Source: Deltaproteobacteria bacterium
GTDB lineage: Bacteria; Desulfobacterota_B; Binatia; UBA9968
Direction: 5' to 3'
NCBI GenBank assembly: GCA_030620935.1
Contig: JAUXIP010000081.1
Coordinates: 1-7,995 of the forward strand
DNA: 7,995 nt
Shown: in pieces, positions 5,414 to 7,995 of the stretch
How positions within the stretch are numbered: the first letter of the stretch is position 1
Layout of the letters: every line of letters begins with the position of its first letter
Made by a program: the position numbers and the translations under genes
The notes under the pieces: generated by a model
What the model was told of the DNA's origin: nothing
The model's input: only the letters and a program-made list of their open reading frames with translations
The model's database searches: none

Positions 5414-7000
5414 CTATATGCCCTTGGAACGGCCGCGTACCTCAAACCGGACTGTCGTTATTTTAACACCAGGTTCCTCTTGCTGAACAAAATCAGTCTC
5501 TTCGGAATCGGATGAATCCGGCCTGTCCGCTGTCGAGCCTCGTACCTTCTTTGTTCGACTTGAAGTTTCTAAAGGAAGCACTTCAATTCGCTCCAGCTGT
5601 GCCGAACTTTTCAGTCCCTGATAAAAGCGATTCAGCGCAGCCTGGGCTACGAAGGAATCAGGAGATACCACTTCCCCTTTGAGAATAATCAGCCACTCGC
5701 CTTGACGCCTTTGAACGCTCATCGTTTGAAGCACCAACTCCGGAGGAACAACCCTGCTAAGCATCTTGAACAGAGATACCCATGATCGTCCGTCCACACG
5801 CGTCGAACCGATCGCCTGTGCCAAGAGTTCTTCCTTTTCGTGCAAAGCACGGCTCTCCTCCGCCGCTTGAATGGCGAGCTGCCATTGATTATACAGGAGA
5901 CGTCTTTCGTCTAAGAGGTTTTCATAGCGGCTTTCCGTACGCACCACCATGAAATGCGCTCCCAAAAGAACTACCATCAAGGCAACGGACAAAGCTGGAC
6001 GGTACAAAAAAGAAAGGTCAAACTGGCTCCACCAGGCTACCGACGTTCGAACCGGTTTAGGCGCCAGATTAATTCCGGACTGAACGGCAACGGCTGCCAC
6101 TAAACCCAACGGGATCACAAATGAGGGAAAAACCTCTTGAAACAGGCTCGCTCTTCCGCCAAGGGGAGTTAGATCCACTTCGGGTTCGGGTCCGACAATG
6201 GCCCCCTGCACTCCCAACTCCGTAATCAGCCGGGCCTGAAGACTTTCCAGTTCTTTTTCCCCGGCAACAAGGAACTCAATATCTGCTCCTTCTTGATAAT
6301 GCTGGCGGTAGTAAAGGAGGGCTCGATTCGCTTCTCTAAGGGCCGTCTCCAGCCAAGCCTCCGACGTCCCTTCTGACGAACGAGTGGAAAAATCACGGTA
6401 AAAGTTCCAGGCGCCGTCTTTAACTCCGAGGAGATAACCCAGTTGGCTACCGATATAAAACATGACCCGTTGCCCTTTTCCTCCCCCCTGAACAAATTTT
6501 AGGGATCGAAGAAGGGAAATCGGGGTTGTCGTGACTAAGGCAGGCCTCAGACCGCACCCGTCCAATAACTGAAGGGTCTCGTTTACCTGAGTTCCCGAAG
6601 TCATAGCGACCAATACCCTAACCTGCTTCGGACCTCTCGACTCAACCTCTTCCACGACCTCCCAGTCAAAAACAATATCTTCTCCCGCCGTTCCGCTCAT
6701 CGCCCGCACCTCTCTGCCGATGACAACGCCCAGCTCTTTTGAAGGCATCGACGGAAAATCCAGCAACCGATGGACTACCCCGGGGCCGGATAGAGCGAAA
6801 GCAACCGGCAAGGATCCGAGCTTCTTCCTGGCAACAAGCATCTCCAACTGCTGGGCGGCATTCTCCGGATTGGAAACCAAAACCTCTTCCCGGGCAAAAT
6901 CGAGTACGGCAAGTTTTTGTCCCGTCACTGCCGCATGGACCAGGCGAATCTGACCCGACTCGATTTCGACACCTAGATAGCCCGAAGTGCCAACCGCCAT
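5414..7000 (-). CDS. mshI: MshI/GspL-like protein: PilM-type actin-like domain fused to a PilN-type periplasmic domain
   Basis: Single-pass inner-membrane component that joins what are often two proteins, PilM and PilN, as GspL does in type II secretion. Residues 1 to about 305 form the cytoplasmic actin-like (PilM) part, opening with GYLGVEIESGQIRLVHA, the place of the phosphate-binding loop; typical PilM has a GxDIGS-like sequence there, so nucleotide binding may be altered. Residues 310-314 read INLAP, resembling the INLLP peptide by which PilN docks on PilM. A membrane helix spans about 335-354, a charged heptad-like helix about 355-395, and a PilN-like fold about 405-480. A charged, Ser/Asp-rich stretch (481-510) precedes the last strand (TTVRFEVRGR). 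The ATG has a good GGGAGG ribosome site inside the end of the upstream gene, with a 2-nt gap. In pilus systems this protein couples the cytoplasmic motor to the alignment complex. Length 528 aa. Confidence 0.9.
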   Translation of the reverse strand: MAVGTSGYLGVEIESGQIRLVHAAVTGQKLAVLDFAREEVLVSNPENAAQQLEMLVARKKLGSLPVAFALSGPGVVHRLLDFPSMPSKELGVVIGREVRAMSGTAGEDIVFDWEVVEEVESRGPKQVRVLVAMTSGTQVNETLQLLDGCGLRPALVTTTPISLLRSLKFVQGGGKGQRVMFYIGSQLGYLLGVKDGAWNFYRDFSTRSSEGTSEAWLETALREANRALLYYRQHYQEGADIEFLVAGEKELESLQARLITELGVQGAIVGPEPEVDLTPLGGRASLFQEVFPSFVIPLGLVAAVAVQSGINLAPKPVRTSVAWWSQFDLSFLYRPALSVALMVVLLGAHFMVVRTESRYENLLDERRLLYNQWQLAIQAAEESRALHEKEELLAQAIGSTRVDGRSWVSLFKMLSRVVPPELVLQTMSVQRRQGEWLIILKGEVVSPDSFVAQAALNRFYQGLKSSAQLERIEVLPLETSSRTKKVRGSTADRPDSSDSEETDFVQQEEPGVKITTVRFEVRGRSKGI

Positions 7001-7002
7001 CT

Positions 7003-7995
7003 CTATCTCCCTCCCACTTTACCCAATGCGCCGTAGAGAGGAATAAAAATCGCCAGGGCGATGATCAAAACCATCCCTGCAAGCGTTACGATAATCAGAG
7101 GCTCTAAAACAGCAAAAACTTTTTTGACGGTCGCAGGGATCTCTCGATCATAAAATTGCGTTACCTTTTCCAGGGTCGCATCGATGGTGCCTGAGCTCTC
7201 CCCAACGAAAACCATCCGAACCAGGAGAGGCGGGAAAACGCCGGTTTCCTGGAGGGAACGCCATAGAGATCCTCCATCGATCACTTTTTCTCTCGCTTCC
7301 CTGACCGCCTGCGCAAGGACCGCATTGCCGACCACCCGCTCGGTAATGGAGAGACTCTGGGTGATATCGACCCCTGTGCGAAGAAGCACTCCAAGGTGGT
7401 GCGCGAAGCGAGAGAGGCAAATCTTTTCGATCAATTGCCCGACGACGGGAATTTTCAACTTGATCGCGTCTACAATAAACCGCCCGGCTTCGTTTCGCTT
7501 GAGGAGGCGCAAGAGAATGAAGAAGCTTGCGATTCCCAACAATATCCAATACCAACCAAAGCGAACGACGTCAGCCGCCGCCATCACGAAGAGTGTTATG
7601 AAGGGCAAAGGCGTGTTCAGACGTTCAATGACGGGAAGAATCCTCGGAAATACGAATCCCAGTAAAAGGCCGATGAGGAGGACAATGGCGATCAGGACCG
7701 ATACCGGATAAATAGAAGCTCTCTTGATCTCCGAAGCGAGCGCGTCCTGCCATTCGAGAAAATCGACCAGCCGCTGCAGCACTGTATCCAGGCTTCCACT
7801 CACCTCTCCGGCCTTTACCATACTAACATACACGTCCGAAAAGATGAGGGGGTGGCGGGAAAGGGCGTCTGAAAGGCTGCTGCCTCCGCTCAAATCCTCC
7901 GCGATCGACTCGATAGCCTTTTTCATCCTGGGATTCGTCGTCTGTTCCGCGATATCCTGAAAGGATTGGAGGATGGGAATGCCGGCTCCGATGGA
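7003..7995 (-). CDS. mshG: MshG/GspF-family inner-membrane platform protein, 5' end cut by window edge
   Basis: Polytopic inner-membrane platform protein of type IV pilus/type II secretion machines. In the known family it sits at the base of the complex, contacts the GspE/PilB ATPase and the PilN/PilO (GspL/GspM) proteins, and helps move pilin subunits. The frame stays open to the window end, giving 330 visible residues. The family is usually about 400 long, so roughly 70 N-terminal residues are missing; the internal Met at 7926 is not the true start. Two T2SSF repeats are visible: the first begins in the motif GAGIPILQSF and runs to about residue 115, the second begins at about residue 194 with RFAHHLGVLLRTGVDITQSL. 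Hydrophobic segments lie near residues 94-117, 145-164 and 298-320, the usual three-helix layout. The TAG stop is 2 nt before the next gene, so the two are co-transcribed. The mshG label rests on the msh-like genes that follow; plain GspF/PilC is the safe family call. Confidence 0.93.
   Translation of the reverse strand, partial: SIGAGIPILQSFQDIAEQTTNPRMKKAIESIAEDLSGGSSLSDALSRHPLIFSDVYVSMVKAGEVSGSLDTVLQRLVDFLEWQDALASEIKRASIYPVSVLIAIVLLIGLLLGFVFPRILPVIERLNTPLPFITLFVMAAADVVRFGWYWILLGIASFFILLRLLKRNEAGRFIVDAIKLKIPVVGQLIEKICLSRFAHHLGVLLRTGVDITQSLSITERVVGNAVLAQAVREAREKVIDGGSLWRSLQETGVFPPLLVRMVFVGESSGTIDATLEKVTQFYDREIPATVKKVFAVLEPLIIVTLAGMVLIIALAIFIPLYGALGKVGGR

Noticed and set aside
7184..7711. Plus-strand open frame of 175 codons
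   Set aside because: Antisense to the well-conserved GspF domains; composition (Arg, Thr, Ser, Pro) is typical of a shadow frame.
7926..7995. True start of the GspF gene at the Met at 7926
   Set aside because: The frame continues to the window end with conserved family sequence (GAGIPILQSFQDIAEQ), so the gene is cut by the edge rather than starting at 7926.
257..7995. CRISPR arrays, insertion sequences or toxin-antitoxin/defence genes within the operon
   Set aside because: No spaced direct repeats, transposase motifs or other accessory genes were seen; coding sequence is continuous and all of the pilus machinery type.

Overview
The window is almost entirely one minus-strand operon for an envelope-spanning type IV pilus or type II secretion-like machine, read from high to low coordinates. 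In transcription order it holds a GspF/MshG inner-membrane platform protein (cut by the window edge), a PilM-PilN fusion like MshI/GspL, a PilO/GspM-like MshJ, a PilP/GspC-like MshK, the secretin MshL, an ExeA-like AAA ATPase with a C-terminal SPOR domain (MshM), and a TPR protein with a GspB-like N-terminus (MshN). The I-J-K-L-M-N order matches the biogenesis half of the mannose-sensitive haemagglutinin (MSHA) pilus locus. The genes are tightly packed: one 4-nt ATGA overlap, one 14-nt overlap, and gaps of 2, about 6, 20 and 46 nt. No promoter is visible, so transcription must start beyond the right edge, where the traffic ATPase (GspE/MshE) might also lie. No pilin gene is in the window.

The organism is a diderm bacterium, since a secretin, an apparent lipoprotein signal and a SPOR domain are all present. 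GC content in the genes I sampled by hand is a little over 50%. Gene style and the rearranged msh order suggest a non-model lineage such as Nitrospirota, NC10/Methylomirabilota or Desulfobacterota. This is an impression; the sequence does not settle it.

Likely division of labour: MshG is the inner-membrane platform; MshI, MshJ and MshK form the PilM-N-O-P-like alignment complex linking the cytoplasm to the outer membrane; MshL is the outer-membrane pore; MshM and MshN resemble an ExeA/ExeB (GspA/GspB) pair that uses ATP and peptidoglycan contact to place or assemble the secretin.

Downstream of the last gene, positions 1-256 hold no convincing gene. Instead there is a GC-rich (about 65% by hand count), imperfect palindrome of about 200 bp whose paired arms nest around one centre near position 107-108. 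It is unlike the operon in composition and is the least ordinary thing here: a candidate foldback/MITE-like repeat or a large structured RNA/terminator region. The left end of the palindrome may continue outside the window.
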